This document shows positions 14,056 through 14,244 of a stretch of 14,244 nt of DNA, one piece after another. This stretch comes from Acidimicrobiales bacterium (GTDB lineage: Bacteria > Actinomycetota > Acidimicrobiia > Acidimicrobiales > Poriferisodalaceae). Where the stretch lies: NCBI GenBank assembly GCA_020439485.1, contig JAGQSP010000346.1, positions 1-14,244 of the forward strand. Direction: 5' to 3'. The notes beneath the pieces were generated by a model, which was not told where the DNA came from, searched no databases, and worked only from the letters and a program-made list of their open reading frames with translations. The first letter of the stretch is position 1. Each line of letters opens with the position of its first letter. The position numbers were made by a program, and so were the translations under genes.

Positions 14056-14244
14056 CTCACGCCTACCTTGCCGTGACACTGCTTGAACTTCTTGCCGCTG
14101 CCGCAATAGCACGGATCGTTGCGACCGATCTTCTCGTGATCGCCCTTGACGACCGGAGTCCGCGACACCTGCTTGCTTTCTTGAGGCTGGGTCGGCAAGG
14201 CCGAGCTGGGAGCCGCCCCCGAAGACGACGAGGTCGTCGACGGG
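14052..14244 (-). CDS. secA: C-terminal end of preprotein translocase ATPase SecA (partial)
   Basis: Reading in from the window edge (first full codon at 14243) gives 63 residues ending at TGA (14054-14052). After a Ser/Ala/Pro/Thr-rich linker comes [20 protein letters not shown], the C-terminal zinc-binding domain of SecA with Cys-x-Cys-x8-Cys-His ligands. In SecA this tail contacts SecB or ribosomes. SEC-C motifs also occur on other proteins, but the linker followed by GRNDPC and a short VGVS end is what SecA looks like. The stop overlaps the prfB start by 4 nt. Most of the gene, including the ATPase domains, lies outside the window. Confidence 0.85.
   Translation of the reverse strand, partial: PSTTSSSSGAAPSSALPTQPQESKQVSRTPVVKGDHEKIGRNDPCYCGSGKKFKQCHGKVGVS
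14062..14069 (-). promoter_or_regulatory. Ribosome-binding site fixing the TTG start of prfB
   Basis: AAGGTAGG on the minus strand lies inside the last codons of secA, 6 nt before TTG 14055. It supports this start over a GTG 21 nt further upstream in the same frame. Confidence 0.65.

Overview
The window is a gene-dense, high-GC stretch of bacterial chromosome, most likely from an actinomycete outside the well-studied genera, perhaps an Acidimicrobiia-type organism. The grounds are the GC-rich third positions, frequent GTG/TTG starts, the murI - metallo-hydrolase - rph - rdgB order that mycobacteria share (Rv1338-Rv1341), an RF2 gene without the programmed frameshift, and Thr-rich linkers in a lipoprotein. 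The class-level guess is inference. I see no insertion sequences, phage genes, CRISPR arrays or tRNAs. No intergenic gap reaches 300 bases once the tmRNA gene is counted.

Layout. 1-496 (+): the tail of an unidentified gene, then a small lipoprotein coupled to it by a GTGA overlap. 514-1104 (-): clpP. 1253-2257 (+): a PLP enzyme of the D-threonine aldolase/D-serine dehydratase family, divergent from clpP. 2286-5169 (-): a tight operon transcribed murI, Rv1339-like metallo-hydrolase, rph, rdgB. 5210-6151 (+): a YihY/BrkB-family membrane protein, whose end overlaps tail-to-tail with a Thr-rich lipoprotein gene (6114-6827, -). 6921-8304 (+): an unrecognised membrane protein, then smpB. 8359-8736 (+): ssrA (tmRNA), whose reading frame encodes the tag ANVSNDDLALAA, followed by a strong hairpin. 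8816-9316 (+): a DUF427 protein. 9321-14244 (-): transcribed as secA (3' end only), prfB, ftsE, ftsX, an enoyl-CoA hydratase family gene and an APH-type phosphotransferase.

How the genes work together. secA/prfB/ftsE/ftsX are joined by three successive 4-nt stop/start overlaps and should be co-translated. Several genes deal with stalled or finished translation: RF2 (UGA/UAA termination), SmpB and tmRNA (ribosome rescue), and ClpP (proteolytic core of the protease that usually degrades tagged products). The murI cluster combines cell-wall D-glutamate supply, a probable phosphodiesterase, tRNA 3' trimming and removal of non-canonical nucleotides. The hydratase and kinase pair probably belongs to acyl-CoA metabolism.

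This is mainly core genome. I found no clear undescribed system. The points most worth a second look are stem-loops that carry the stop codon in their loop at three gene ends, the separation and inversion of smpB-ssrA relative to ftsEX, the kinase-crotonase pair, and the unrecognised membrane protein before smpB.
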